Assembly (NCBI GenBank): GCA_022316685.1
Contig: JAKJHU010000023.1
Coordinates: 9,732,096-9,796,095 of the forward strand
From: Progne subis subis
Lineage: Eukaryota > Chordata > Aves > Passeriformes > Hirundinidae
DNA: 64,000 nt
Direction of reading: 5' to 3'
The notes beneath the pieces are model-generated. The model was not told the origin of the DNA. It searched no databases and was given only the letters and a program-made list of their open reading frames with translations. Shown here piece after piece: positions 1 through 12,338 of this stretch. Position 1 is the first letter of the stretch; the number at the start of each line of letters is the position of its first letter. Made by a program: the position numbers and the translations under genes.

Positions 1-1299
1 TACATTTCTAAGAGGGATACTGAAGATTTTTTTTTTTAAAGATCTAAGCTTCTAAATATATCCTTTCAGTGTTTATGACAGGTAAATAAGTCAACATGAC
101 AATATAAATGGTCTCAAAGCTATTCCATCCTGCCAGATATTATATCTTATTATAAGATATATAATATATATCATATAATATTATATATTATTCTAAGATG
201 CCATGGGATCCTCTAAGCTGCAATTGGCACTTGTACCTGCAAGGTTCACACAAAGTTCAGGATTCATTAAATCTATGTAAACTGGGGGAAACTAGAACTG
301 CTTAAAATAGAGGTGTCTCTGCTCCTGATTTTGGTGCTTCAGTTTTCATCCTTAGGAGTTTTCATGAAAGTTTCTCCTTGTGTGGGCCTTATAGCCAGAT
401 AAGCCCAGAAAGGTTCTGGTTCCTAGCACACTTACTCCAGCTCTGTGCTTTCCAGCCAGAAATGTTCATAGGCAGCATTCATAAAAAGCAGAACTCATTC
501 TGATACAAGATACAATACCTACTTGGGCAGAGATACACACAGCTTAACCCCCTTCACACAGCTTAACTCCCCTTCTGTGGAGAGCAAGAGATACCTATTT
601 TCTCTCTGTTGATTGTTAAAGGAAACTAACATGCAAGCACCTGTGCTTGCTAAGATCTAAAGCTGAGTTGGTTAACTCGTATGAAATATGTTGCAGCAGT
701 CCCAAGTTCCCAGTTACTGCCTGCAAATCAATAGCAAGGAAATATGAAATAGCAAAATGTTCAAAATAACACAATCATAGTGAAGTCACAGGCAGTGGCA
801 GGTGAGGGTCAGCAGTGGCTAGGTGTTTTAAAGTTCCTAGACTGCTGCTCAAAAGGATTCTAGGATAGGAATCATCAGTGTTATATTGCAATATTGCACA
901 TGTTAGCAGGAAACAGTGAAACAGAAAATGGCTCTGTGGGATAATTGACTGGTACTAATTTCTGAGCTTGTATTTTTGCCTGTATTACACAGGAACTGAC
1001 GGCACTGCGTTCTACTACAATATGCCATGCACCACAGAATAATAGAGCTCTTTTTGATGGAAACCCAATGTCAACAAACCCTGTAATATGAGATGGCATT
1101 AATACACTCTGGCTGTTTAAGTTTCCTTGCCTGCAAGTGAATATCATAGAAGGCTACTCCTCTATTTCAAGCTCAGTTTCTTGGCAGTGAGGACAGAGCT
1201 GGATGTTGCACTGGACCACTGGATAATTACGGAATAAAAGAAAATCTAGTTAACAACTAGTTAACTTCATTGTCCATGCTTCCATGCTTCTGTGGTTTT
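1..1299. other. AT-rich non-coding DNA, no gene seen
   Basis: I see no gene here. The short open frames have no recognisable protein sequence. The tract holds an AT-rich inverted repeat at 141-161 (9-bp arms 141-149 and 153-161, 3-nt loop) inside a longer run of alternating A/T up to about 195. It also holds a 9-bp direct repeat CTAGTTAAC at 1246-1254 and 1257-1265. Confidence 0.6.
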
Positions 1300-1386
1300 T
1301 TTCATAATCAGTGGTAGATTAGACAAAGCTCCCAAAGATTACTGGTCCTGTTTTGGGTTATTCAGTATTATTTTCTTGGTGGTGTG

Positions 1387-1440
1387 TGTTTCTGTCCACT
1401 CAGGGACGCCAGTTGTTTCTCTGCACCCAGGGACGGCAGT
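1387..1440 (-). repeat. Duplicated primer-binding-site-like unit next to LTR
   Basis: On the minus strand, directly after the LTR end at 1441, two 27-bp units lie head to tail: 1440-1414 and 1413-1387. They match at 23 of 27 positions. Each has the form ACTG(C/G)CGTCCCTG followed by a GTG-containing stretch and ending in AGAAACA. In a provirus the primer-binding site starts within a few bases of the 5' LTR, so this is where it should be. The form TGGCGTCCCTG in the second unit looks like such a site, but I have not matched it to a tRNA. The leader probably continues left to about 1300, where I lose it. Confidence 0.55.
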
Positions 1441-2090
1441 TGTTGGGGGGCTGCTTGCCAGGAGTTTAAATTCCCTGCATTCAGGTGGTTTTAGAGTCTT
1501 TTTTGCCCTCTGCAAAGCTCTGTGCCAAACGCAGGAAAAGATGGAGTCTTCAAGGTTGCATGCTTCGTGTTTATTAGTTCTTATCTTACAATTTTCTCAG
1601 TGTCCTGCAAGATGTTTGCCGCGGCTCGGACATCTGACGACTCCCCCCGTCCCAGGGTTGTCCTTATCTTTTATACTAATTGCTACGTATTCGATATTTA
1701 CTATTTCTTACCAATGTCTATCACTATTACTAAAAAGGTCATCTTCTCTTTGACCCAGTCCTCACAAACTACTTTGTGCTAACGTCACTGCAGAAATGGA
1801 GTGAGGGAACAAGAAAGAAGAAGAAGGAGACAGCACCCCAAATTCTCCATCTTGCCCCCATTCACTTTAATACAAGAAATCCAAAACCACTGTTTTTTCA
1901 CCCTGTGATATACTAAACTACTATTTTTCACACTCTTGTGGCCTGCAATGCTTCCTGCAGTGCAAGAAGCCTCTCCCGTGGACTGAAATCAAATCCAGTG
2001 TCTCTCTGAGCTCTGGGCTGTGATCCCAGACCCCCCTGCCCAGGTCCCTGACCCTCCAGGGCAACCAAAGGACTGCCCTGGACTCCAACA
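1441..2090 (-). mobile_element. ERV LTR (copy 1) with 5' leader fragment
   Basis: A 650-bp LTR read on the minus strand. It starts TGTTGGAGTCC (complement of the bases ending at 2090) and ends ...CAACA at 1441. It is the same family as the LTR at 24728-25371, with long stretches almost identical by eye. On the minus strand it has a TATA-like box TATAAAAG near 1675-1668 and a poly(A) signal AATAAA at 1575-1570, in the expected order. Unlike copy 2, no matching 6-bp target duplication flanks it (GGCAGT on the left, GTGTGT on the right). Retroviral leader-like sequence continues from its 3' edge, so it is best read as the 5' LTR of a truncated provirus, not a solo LTR. The open frames crossing it (for example 1292-1753) are chance frames. 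Confidence 0.88.
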
Positions 2091-2197
2091 GTGTGTAGTG
2101 ATATTCAGGTATTTCCCATTTTGGTTCTGACCCAGGTGTTGCCTAGCCTTTTAAATTGTATCCAATATATATGCTGCTTATCCTGACATCGACTGGG

Positions 2198-2270
2198 ATG
2201 TCAGAAGGTTTGCAATGAGATGATCTTTAATGTCTCTTCCAGTCCAAGCCATTTTATGAAGCTCTGTCCA
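2198..2270 (+). mobile_element. CR1 LINE 3'-end scrap
   Basis: The stretch around 'gatgatctttaatgtctctt' followed by 'ccagtccaagcc' and a decayed tail resembles the conserved 3' end of bird CR1 elements, where a 'gatgatctttaa' block precedes 'cttccaaccc'. It is short and diverged, and no upstream CR1 sequence can be followed toward the adjacent LTR. Confidence 0.5.
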
Positions 2271-2275
2271 AGGGA

Positions 2276-5200
2276 ATTAGTGAGACCCAGCCAGAATGGT
2301 GACTACTAATGTGAATCCACCATAAATCTAAATTGTAACTAATGTATGAGCTTACAAACACACCATTTCACTCAGCCCTTTGTCAAAACAATCTATGGTC
2401 CACTAAAGCAGGGCATCAGAGCAGCTCAGTTAAATGCAGCATAAGTTCATTCTTAGTTTCCTTCTCTGTCACCAGCTAATGCTGATTCCCCTCTGTGCTT
2501 CTTTTCATGAGGGTATCATCTCACAGCCACCAATAAAACATTGATTAAAGTAGTGACAGAGGAAGGGATATTGCCCACAGCCTTAAAGTGACACAGCTGA
2601 GTCATCAGGTTTGCAGGCACTAGGAATAAGTTCATTCCTTGAGATGAGAAAAGCACCTAAATTTCCAGGCTTTTATTTCTGTAACTTATTAAATCTATTA
2701 TATTATTCATATTCTCACTGCAAGGTATCACCTAAACATTGAAGTAGACTCATCAGGAACCTAAAGGAATGGTAGGTTCCTTCATCAGTAGCATGCATTA
2801 GGGTATCTGCTTTATTACAGAAGGGAGAAAGTTGTGGGCAGCTCCTCTACTCCTCCCTCAATCGCTGTTCCTGCACCCACGTATGGTGTGCAAAGCTGCT
2901 TTGGCTCCAAAGTGCAAAGTGTTGGCAGAATCAAGTTTCCCTGTTTAGAAGTAATGTGCCATTTACACAGAAAATTCTGTGAGTAGGAACAAATGGTGTG
3001 GGATGGTTATTTGTGTTTTCTGCTGCTGAGAGGGTGAGAATTGCAGACATGTTCATCATTAAGACAAAGGCCCTTAGTCATGCATCTGCTACTGAAAACG
3101 CAACTCTGCTCTGCAGTTGTCATGACAACGCTGGTTATATAAAGAGATATATCAGAAGAAAGATGATTTGCTCTGTGCCCTGTATTTCAGTGTAGTGACG
3201 CATCCTTTCTCCAACAGGTCTGTTTTGTTATAGACAGAAACAGATATTTCTGTCAAGAAATGCTTCAGAAAGCTGCCTGATGACACAAAAGTTTATGGTG
3301 CAAAAATGGCTTACAAACCAATGAAACACCTTGCATGAAGGCTATTTCCATAATTTGAAGATCAGTGGGAGTAGTTCCACTGAATGTGGAGGTGATTCAA
3401 AATGTTCAAATAAGTTTTAATTGCAAAGATAGTATTTTTGGGAATAAAGATTATCACTGACTTAGTAGCATCACAAGATTTAATAAAGTAAAGGGAAAGT
3501 GTTAGTCTCAAAATGCCTATGAAACCACATCACCTTAAAAGTTCCAGCAGAACCATGTCCCAAGCCTGAAGCTGAGAAACACAGACCGTGTCTACTGCTC
3601 AGCTAAAGACAGAAAGAAAATCAGCCTGTGATTCTGCAACCTACTCACCTTGCTAAAAGCTAAAACTGGCAGGACAGTTTCCTATCTGGTCTTGTGGTAT
3701 TATGTTAAACCACATTTTTGAAGCAAAGAAGGCTGGGGAAATAAAGAGTAAGCTACCCCGCTGGTTTCAGCAGTCTCTCTTCTACCTGCAATTGTATTCT
3801 TCATCATTGCAGAACTGTTTGTAGTCCTCAGAGAGGCCAACAGTGATGTGATGTGAGGAACTGTAAATTGGTAAGTCTCACGTGAACCAAAAGAATTGCA
3901 AGTTAATTTTGAGTCATGCAACTTTGAAAAGACTTTTCAGGTGTGCACTTTTTTCCTGCAGTTAATCTACCAAGTTGTGAAGCAAACAGCATTTCATTAA
4001 ATTTTCCATCAGCAACATTGCCTCTAACAGTTGAATCAGCACAAGTTCTGTGATCTCATTCATAACTCCAAAGGAAGGTATCTGGGACTCCAGGAGGTTG
4101 TGAATGAAACCCATATAACCAGATCCAACTACTGTTGATAGGAGTCATTTCACCCATCAGCAGAAGCGGATTGCTCCTTCAAAATCCATTATTTATGTAA
4201 CAACTGAGTTTTACCCAAGATCGCTGGCCATATGAAGGATTTAGGCATCCTATTCCAGTCCTGAATTTCCATCTCTTGCCACATGTTGCTATTTTGCCAT
4301 GTGTGCTGTCCCAGAAATCTCACATCTGTGCCCTTTTCAAATCACAAACACAGTGCCCAATTAGTTTCTCTGTGTGGTTCTCTCCATGGTGACCACCTGG
4401 TATGCCCTTTTCTCCACTATTTATTCCTGAAAGGCTGGCAGAACAGAAGGGGGAACAGGATGATTCCCTGTAAAATGATGAAATAGGACTGCAGTGCACT
4501 GCCTTGATAGAAAATGGAGGAGTAGTAATTGAGTTTGGAACAGAGGTAAATACATGATTCCCTTTAACTTGACAGAATCAATTTAACTCAAAAAATGAGA
4601 ACCCCCCAGCAGGTTTCATAAGGCAAATTATTATAGACTCAGTAGAACAAATTGTGTGCTTGAAGAGTGAACTTCATGAACTTGCTTCGCTGCCACATGT
4701 ACTGTGCTCAGCAAACAAAGGGAGATTTTACTGTAAAGCTTTAGTGTACACAGCAATAAGATCTCTAGGACATATTTAGAAGCTGAAGGACTGAAGTGAC
4801 TCCAGTGTTTTGTCTCTGCCTACCTGTAATAATTCTCCTTGTCATATTAAACCACTTCATGGAAATGCAAGCCATTAACTGAACAACATTCCTGTGGAAG
4901 CTGGCAGGATTAGCTGCTCCCAGTCTAGTATATATGAAAAATTAAGCACAAAGAGTAAATGCCCCTTCCAAAGGCTCCTTTGAAACTCAGGTGCTCATAA
5001 AGAATAAGAAATTAGGAAACTAAATATGTTCTGGGCCTACGAGTCTCTTCCAGTGTTATAAAATAAGCTTTTAGATGGTCCAGAAACCAATTTGAGGACT
5101 CTTAAGAACCGTCTGTGTTCTTAACCAAAATCTTTCCTTTTTAAAAGAAACCCATACCTCTGAGGATTTCTTAGTAATTGCTCTTCTCCTTTTATAGTTC

Positions 5201-8049
5201 CTAACTCATATCATACATTTCTCTGCCAGCATTTCCCTCTTTCTATTCTATAGGAATGGAAATAGAGATAAAATAGCTTATGTTTCTGCTGTGATGATGG
5301 AGAAGGCTGTTGAAAGATTTCCTGCCTATCACCTGTGTGAGGAGTCCTCTCTGCTTTGAAAACCACAGGCTAAGATTTTAAAAAGTCATGAAATCTTTAA
5401 CCACAAGGTGAGGCTTGCCAGAAGCATTTCACACAGCTCTCACCACAAGGATTTTAACTGTTCACCAGAGAGAAACACCAGACAAGTGTTTCTTGCTCTG
5501 TAGAACGGTGTCACTGACTAATTTCTCCTCTCATTACCTTTCAGTATGACCCTCTGTATTATCATAAATGTTTCATGTTATAAAGTATGCAAGAAAAGTA
5601 TGTCTTAATCTTGCAAAAATGTGGAACTTGATGGCTTCATTCACCTATATTTATCAATCTCATGTAGCTCTTCCTTTAGAATTATTTAAAAGAGGAACAG
5701 AAGAATGAGAAGTAACAACTGTTTCATGCTGAAGTTAATGTATTTTGTCTCTCTTGAACAAAAATAAGACTTAACTAGAATACACTTGAGAAATATTAGA
5801 GCCATAAATATAAAGCTAATTTTCAAGATAGACAGAGTAAGATACTAGGGGAAAAAAGGCAAGAAAAAAACAACTCTTATCAGAATGTCCTGAATAATGA
5901 AAAGAACCCTCAGACTTTCTGGGATAAAAATTATATCTTGGATTCAAATGTGATTTGTTCTCATTACCTTGAACCTTTCATCTTCCATTAGGCTTCTGCA
6001 AAGTGAAAGAAGAGTTTGAATGAACCTTTTAAATCAAAGTGGTAACCTTTTACATGCACTTGGAATAGCTGTGAACACCTGCTAAATTACTGCAGACACT
6101 GTTCTATTATTGCCACTAAGAAAATCAGAGCAGTTCACTGCATGCGCAAATCAATTCAGCAATTATATTAGGAAATGAAATCCTGTTGTTTCCATAAATT
6201 TCCATGCATATTAAAGCATCAATTTCATTGCTTTCTAGACAATTCAAGGAAACATAAAAATAGGAGAGAACTCATACAGGTAACCCTTTTTCCATTGCTC
6301 TTGAAATGAATCACAATACAACTTAGTGAGTTAAACAATAAAGGAAATAAAAGATGTTCTGGAGTGCTGTAGAAGTCCTTGCAGGACATGTCTGAGCCAG
6401 CAGCCTTTGTATGTGATTTAATTCCACACTGTACATTGCTAAATCTCTTTTGGATGACCAAGTTTTTTCTGTGGTGACCTGAAGTGCACATGCTGTCTCT
6501 GTGCCCATTGCCTCACAAATCCCCATGGCTTTCCAGGGTACGAAGGGCTGTAGCAGTCATGACCATGTCAGCATCCCGCTGCAATCTCTGGGTATATACC
6601 ATGGATTAAACCCTATTGTCCCAATTCCACACGAACACACAATAAAAATACAATTTCTTCCACGACTTCATCTAAAGTCTTCCATTACTGTATTTTGTAA
6701 CACACTAGTAAGAGAAAAGTATTTATGTCTATAGACTGCTTTTCTTGCTGCAATTTTTTTCAGCTTAGAGCTTGTAACTTGAGTCCTAGTGCCAAATATT
6801 TTTTTTCTTTCTAAAAGCACATTGTCTGTAAGACAACAGACATCTCTCAGGATGAAAACTGCCACAAGTGGTCTGATCTGTTCCAATCCTTTTCCTGCAA
6901 GTCATTTATTTCAGATAATTCCTTTTTCATCTCTTATAAAACAGAGGCAGTCTGCTTTTAAGGGTCATCCAAAATAATGTTAAATTGGGTTTTTTAGCAT
7001 TTATTGATGTGTAATGTAGCAGACAAATGACTCCACTTGTCTCTGCTGGAAGTGAATGCCCTTGAAATACCTATGCAGATGCACATAAGGACTCTAAAAA
7101 CAAATGAACAATCATACTGCAGGGACATCCTGGGCCAGCCATGGAAAAGAGGGCACTGAATAGATAAAAACAAGTATGAAAAGGGAATTAAACCTCAGCT
7201 TGAGCAATGAGAATTTCTTTACTGATCAGAACAAACACTGAGCTAGCTGACAGAGATCTGTTGGCTTTGGGTTTTTTCCTTATTGCTTTAGCATGTTTGC
7301 TTTAGTTTTGGGGTTTTTTTCCTGAAATGTTTGTGAATTGAAATTTCTTTGTTGTACAGAAGGCAATTACGTGTATCTTCTATGATGAAGTTCCCAAAGT
7401 CTGGACTTTGTTCCTCACTCAGATGGACAAGGCTGGACACACTGACACCACTGCGAGGGATCTCCAAGCACTGAATGATCCAGCTCTGCAGCTGGAAGCC
7501 ATAGGAACCCATTCCATAGGAAGCACAGAAGTCCTGTTGCTGTGCTGCACCTGAGAGCTGAGGTAGCACATGTGGGGTGTGCAGATACATCTATGTAAAT
7601 CATCCTGGTTGTAGCTTTTTACTGCACAAACCAGGACTTTGCCTCAAGCTGAGGCAGAGAGGTCATAAAGAAGTTAGAGAGCCCATGTTCAAGGACTCTC
7701 ATTTTATCTCTCAGTTCTTTTACCACATCTTCTCATAGTTTCAAAGATAGTTTAGTGCACTCAGACCCATGAAGACTGACCACAGCCTGAAATGTATCAT
7801 AGTTGTAAGAGATCTGGGACTCCCCCTAAAACTGTGTCCCATTTTCTGACAGCATTATAGTACTATTTCTGATGACATTATGATACTATATTTATATTTC
7901 TCACTTTTAAAAAAGCATATTTATTTTGCTCTAAGAAAACAGATGGCATATAGAGAGGCAATTATTGGATCTGTGCTTACCAGAAGACTTGCTTTCATTT
8001 TAGACATTTAGAAAAAAAAAGGCAAACAAAAGTTTCACTCTTGTTTGAC
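2276..8049. other. Unannotated non-coding DNA
   Basis: I see no gene, RNA or well-delimited repeat in this 5.8 kb. Open frames are all under 101 codons. Their translations have no domain I recognise and no splice-site or codon pattern that suggests exons. Confidence 0.55.
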
Positions 8050-9519
8050 TGTAGTGGTTTCACATTCACCAATTTTGTTTCCTGGCCATTGCACCATTTG
8101 TAGTGGTTTGAGTGTTTGTTGAAATCATCTACTCTTTTTCCCTCTGTGAGATAGGATTAGAAGAGAAGCAAAGCAAGTTCAAATTTGAAGAGTACAAAGA
8201 GAGACTTATTGCTAATCACTAAAAGAAGAAAGTGAGAATCAAAATGAAACTTTCAAAACACTTCTCTCCCCACAACTGTTCACTTTCCCACTGACAACAT
8301 AATGAGATAAAACTTGTGATTTTCAGTCAGTTTCACCACTTTTAAATAGTCTTTCATCAGTTCTTAGGGAGAGGAGTCTCTCTTAGAACACCCACAAGAA
8401 AACAGTTCTCTGGTGGCTCTCATGTCACAAATCTGCAGCCACCTGGGGAATCCTGCAAACCATGAAGTCCCTCCCATTTAGCAGCTTTCCTGTTAGCTGT
8501 GCTCATGGGCCGTATCAGCTTATTTAGGGTGCTGTTTAAGGATGACTCTTCTAGTAAAAAACAAAGGTTCTCTTCCTCTATCTCCAAAACCATCTTCATC
8601 TCATGAAACAGAGGTCTTCTTTTTTCCCTGGGGGCAGAGAGCATCTCTTTATCTCTGTCTTTCTCTGTTCAAAATTCTCCATTGGATCACAGCTGTATCA
8701 GTCCACAGCTACGACTAGGACATCGCATTTCCCTAAAATGCATTCTATAAGTTACCGGGATATTTCAGTCCATTCTGCATGGCTTCACAAGAGAAGTTCG
8801 GCCCAAACTTGGCAACTCCTCAATCTTCCTCCAACCTAGGACTTTTATTCTCTCCTCATTGACTTTCAGCCCATGTGTTGTCTCTCCATGGTTCACTCTG
8901 GCTGTTCTCTCACTCTGAAAGAGGGTTTAATGTTTTGCAAGTTTCATCTGTCAAGGAAAGAGTTAATGTCTTGCCCAGGCCTGTGGATGGTCAGGTGATC
9001 TCTGCAGGCAGCAGCCATTCTGGCCCCTCTGCTGTAGGATTTCAAAGCCACAGGGATGGAAGGGCTCATGAACAGCAGCCAGGACCTCTCGCAGGCATAG
9101 GCTTTTCCCTCCCCACCCCTCAGGCTCATGGGGTGGGCCTGGCCCAGCCCAGGTTCAGAGCTGCTCCCGCGGGCCCAGAGGCTATCTCCCTCGTCCTGGC
9201 GAACAGGGGTGGGCCTCGGAGTCAGCGGGATGTTAGCAGCTGCAGCCTCCCCTTCCCCCAGTGCCGGCTGCTGCCAGCGCCCAGCCAGACCTGGCCATCC
9301 CCGCCCCCCTAAGCAGGGAGCTGGGCTACCTTCTTACGTCTTCCAAGGCTGGAAGGAAAAGGGCCTCTCCCTGCGATTACTCCAAGTTTTAACCCTGTGT
9401 GTTCGCAGAGGCATATCACTTTTCTAATGCTTATATTAGCTGTCAATTTTCATGCCTAGTCACTGATTGGCTTTGCTATAACCTTCTTGAAAAGGTCACT
9501 CCCTTCCTAAACTACCACA
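8050..9519 (-). mobile_element. Long ERV LTR, ERVL-like, minus strand (probable)
   Basis: The right edge reads TGTGGTAGTTTAGG on the minus strand and the left edge on the plus strand reads TGTAGTGGTTT, an imperfect inverted terminal repeat typical of LTR ends. The length (about 1.47 kb) and a GC-rich core near 9000-9350 resemble the well-delimited long LTR at 22811-24325. A second TGTAGTGGTTT occurs at 8099, so the true left edge may be there, or the 49 bp between may be a local duplication or start of internal sequence. The flanks TTGAC and CTGAT agree at only three of five bases, so no target duplication can be claimed. The open frames at 8875-9312 and 9128-9427 lie in the GC-rich core and are not taken as genes. 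Confidence 0.6.
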
Positions 9520-9684
9520 CTGATATATGATGCCCTACTGAGTAGCCTCTCAAGCCAGCTGCCTCGTGGAGGAATGACAAAAAACTGCCTGCAGATCTAA
9601 GCTGTTAACACGTGAATGTATATTGCATTAAACTCTCCAGCCACAAGGAAAACATCCAGCAAAGTCCAAAACCTGAGTTATTAG

Positions 9685-10137
9685 TGTTATGAATAAGGAG
9701 TGGTGATTGGCTCATGCAAATGAGAAAGGGTCATTGCATATGGTGGGGAGAAGTTTTGTTGGAGTTTAAATTTCTTTTGATAAGTATTTTTGTTGTTACA
9801 GTATAGTTTTGATGCCCTTTGTAAGAGGCAGCAGAGAGTGGGGGGGGAACTTGTTGCTAGGAGACCTGACAGAGTAACATCACACTACCAATCAAAAAAT
9901 GAGAAGGGCTCCACCACTGAGGAGGACATATAAGGACTATTTATGAATATTAATGAAGCTAATAGAATCTCAGGGTACAGAAGGCCAAGATGCCATTTTA
10001 TGAATTGAGCCTCTGGTAGGCAGAAGGAGTCCCATCAAACTCCCAGCACTGTTCCTCCCTTTGCTTTGTAACTTTTCATGGGTTCAAATTAAATTTCATT
10101 TGCTCATTACCACCCGGGTTTTGAGTAGTTTATAACA
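9685..10137 (+). mobile_element. Solo ERV LTR with 4-bp target duplication TTAG
   Basis: A 453-bp element beginning TGTTATGAATAAGG and ending GTAGTTTATAACA, with terminal inverted repeat TGTTAT/ATAACA. TTAG lies immediately outside both ends (9681-9684 and 10138-10141). Inside, in promoter order, are an inverted CCAAT (ATTGG, 9706-9710), an octamer motif ATGCAAAT (9714-9721), a TATA-like TATAAG (9929-9934) and a late ATTAAA poly(A)-like signal (10088-10093). The style is that of avian ERVL LTRs, although that group usually makes 5-bp duplications. Counting one more base on each side gives TTAGT, which overlaps the first T of the element. Confidence 0.8.
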
Positions 10138-10708
10138 TTAGTTTGATGTTTGATATAAAATTAGTTACACTTTTCTAGTTTTCCTGTTTCCATGTATTAA
10201 TCTAACTGTCCAAGGAAAGATGGTTCAAATGGTTTTCTAATCTTGCTCTGTTTTTTCTGAAACTCACCTTCACAAGTGCAGCAGCACAGAGTTGCTGTAT
10301 GTAACCAAATGTAACCAGCCCTCTGGTACCCAGTCATGAAGGATAATGCCTGCTAAATCTATATGATAGATAATGCAAAAAATGCCTTCTAGTTTTTGCA
10401 ATTCCCTGTACCTGAAGAGCTTTAGATGCACAAATTATTAGGCTTTATATTGGTAAAAACTTGCTAATACATCAGGCAGACTCAGTCTCAAAAATACCTG
10501 TTTATATTGATCACTACAAATAAATGTGAGCTTGTTGACTTTCCTCCGACAGAGGACTACTGCAGTAAGTCAGAAACAAGTTACCATAGTGACCTGTTAC
10601 ACACAGGAAAAGTAAATTTCTCTGCAATTATTTTTGAAGCTTTCTGTAAGGTTATGTTGTCAAAAAAACACCAGTTTTGAGACAAGTGCATGCTTCCCAC
10701 TTCTTCAT

Positions 10709-11287
10709 TGTTGTGCTGGTTTGAAAGAAAAACCAGCGAGAGACTCCAAGTCAGAAAAAGCAATTTAATGGGAGGAAAAAAAAAAAAAAAGGTAAAATAA
10801 AATAAATGTAATAATACAAAAGATCACTGACAGAATCAGAATACAACCTGATACCCTATGGTGGTGATAGCAGTCCAAATGAAGTGGTCTTGTTGAAGAA
10901 GTGATCCCATAGAAATGTCTACATACACCTATCCCACAGGTAGCTCTTGTCCTCAGGGAATCCAGTGGGTAAGGCTACCTGTGCTGTCCCAAATCCCAGA
11001 TTATATCCAGGTGGGAATGCTTGGCTCCTCCCCCTGGGAGGAGCATCTCCCATAATGGGCTGACATAATTCTATGAGTCATGCAATGGGTCCTTGATTGC
11101 CCGTTAACAGAAGATAGTCTTGAGGGAGGGGGCAAGAGAAACACTGCCCAACCTAGTTTCAACAGCTCATGTAGATGGTGATAGAATACAAACTTTGGGC
11201 ACATCTTACATTGTAACCTAGGAAAACTGTGCAATGGAGAAAGACAAGCATGTCTAGGATGGCACAGACCAAGGCATCTCAGTGACA
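10709..11287 (-). mobile_element. ERV LTR-like element, minus strand, edges uncertain
   Basis: The plus strand starts with a TGTTGTGCTGGTTTGAAAG motif that I recognise as a common LTR end in bird genomes. Read on the minus strand there is a TATA-like GGATATAATC (around 11010-11000) and an ATTAAA signal at about 10769-10764, followed by the end ...CCAGCACAACA. A run of 15 A at 10776-10790 lies just before that signal. I could not find a target duplication with any of the possible right edges (11266 or 11287), so the right boundary is approximate. Confidence 0.55.
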
Positions 11288-12217
11288 TAACTGTATTTTG
11301 GTGTTTAACTCAGTGGGCCATTGGTACCAAGCAAGCTGCAGCTCATTTTCAGGGCTTAAGCATCGCAAATAATGCATCTAAATGCTGGTTCTTGTCTCTC
11401 CTTACACTGTCTCTCATCAAATACAATCAAAGCATCTCACATTTTGCCAACACTGCTTTTATTTCTTTGTGTAACTTTCAGTATCAGTTAAGAAGACTGA
11501 GATCTTCCATCTCTCTCTCCTGGCCTCCACAGTTCAGTCTATAGTGAGTTCCAGCCTTTATGTAGCTTTCCCACTCAGTACCAAAATCTTTTGCTTCGTT
11601 CACTGGACATACTGGGCATTTTCTTTTTTCCCTCCACATTCACAGCCAGCTCTGGCTGCGGCAAGGACATTAGGTGAGAACAAGAGGAACTTCTGGATGT
11701 CCTGGTGCTCAGTGTTTCTCTATGCCCAAGTGATCTTCCGGCCCTAGAAGAGGCAGTACAGACCCCCACACTAGCCCAAGAGATGTGCAGAATGAAGCTG
11801 CTGTGTTGTCATTGCTAAAAGGCAGTGCAACCCCACAGCTGTGTTCCCAGCTACTCACCCACACCTCCTTCTGCTCCCAGCATGGAGGGAGACCCCGAGG
11901 GACACCCCTGGTCCCCAGCCTGCACCTAGCAGCTGCCTGTCTGCATCCATCTGGCCCCAAATAGCCCACCCTCCAAAGCCAGGGCTCTGAAGTGTGGGGG
12001 TTGGGCTGTCATGTGGGACTGTGCCCAAAGACTCACAGGGCTCTGGGCACATCAGCGGCTACAAGTCCCCAAGGCTGGGGGATGCTCCATGCCCCCTCCA
12101 GTGGCTTCAGCTGTTGAAGGGGTGCCGGAGATGGGCCTTGGTTACACAGGCACGTTGTGTTGGGGCCCTTGGTGATATAGAACACTGCAGTGCCCCAAGG
12201 CCCTTTGTGACATGGCA
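11288..12217. other. Flank upstream of the 12.3-kb ORF; no feature resolved
   Basis: Base composition changes from AT-rich to GC-rich near 11640-12200. A pyrimidine tract ending in AG near 11532 could act as a splice acceptor, so an upstream non-coding exon for the next gene cannot be excluded, but nothing supports it directly. The reading frame of the next gene stays open back to an ATG at 11994. I attribute this to the GC-rich composition. Confidence 0.4.
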
Positions 12218-12247
12218 GAGCCCCACCCTGCCAGAGGGGTATCTAAG
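12218..12247 (+). promoter_or_regulatory. Possible core promoter of the 12.3-kb ORF
   Basis: A GC-box-like GAGCCCCACCC (12218-12228) is followed by TATCTAAG (12240-12247), a weak TATA-like element about 90 bp before the chosen ATG. Initiation about 30 bp downstream would give a 5' UTR of roughly 70 nt without an intron. This is a guess from motif spacing only. Confidence 0.2.
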
Positions 12248-12338
12248 AGGCATAGATCCCTGGGGTGCCCAGTCACAGGACAGCTTGTCTCAGGACAAAA
12301 CAGTCCCTGGTGTCCCTCTGCGACAGAGAACATGCAAG

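Noticed and set aside
1292..1753. 153-codon plus-strand frame
   Set aside because: It runs across the complement of an LTR and its leader and contains no retroviral or cellular protein sequence.
8875..9312. 145-codon frame in GC-rich DNA
   Set aside because: It lies in the GC-rich core of a long LTR-like element and has no recognisable domain.
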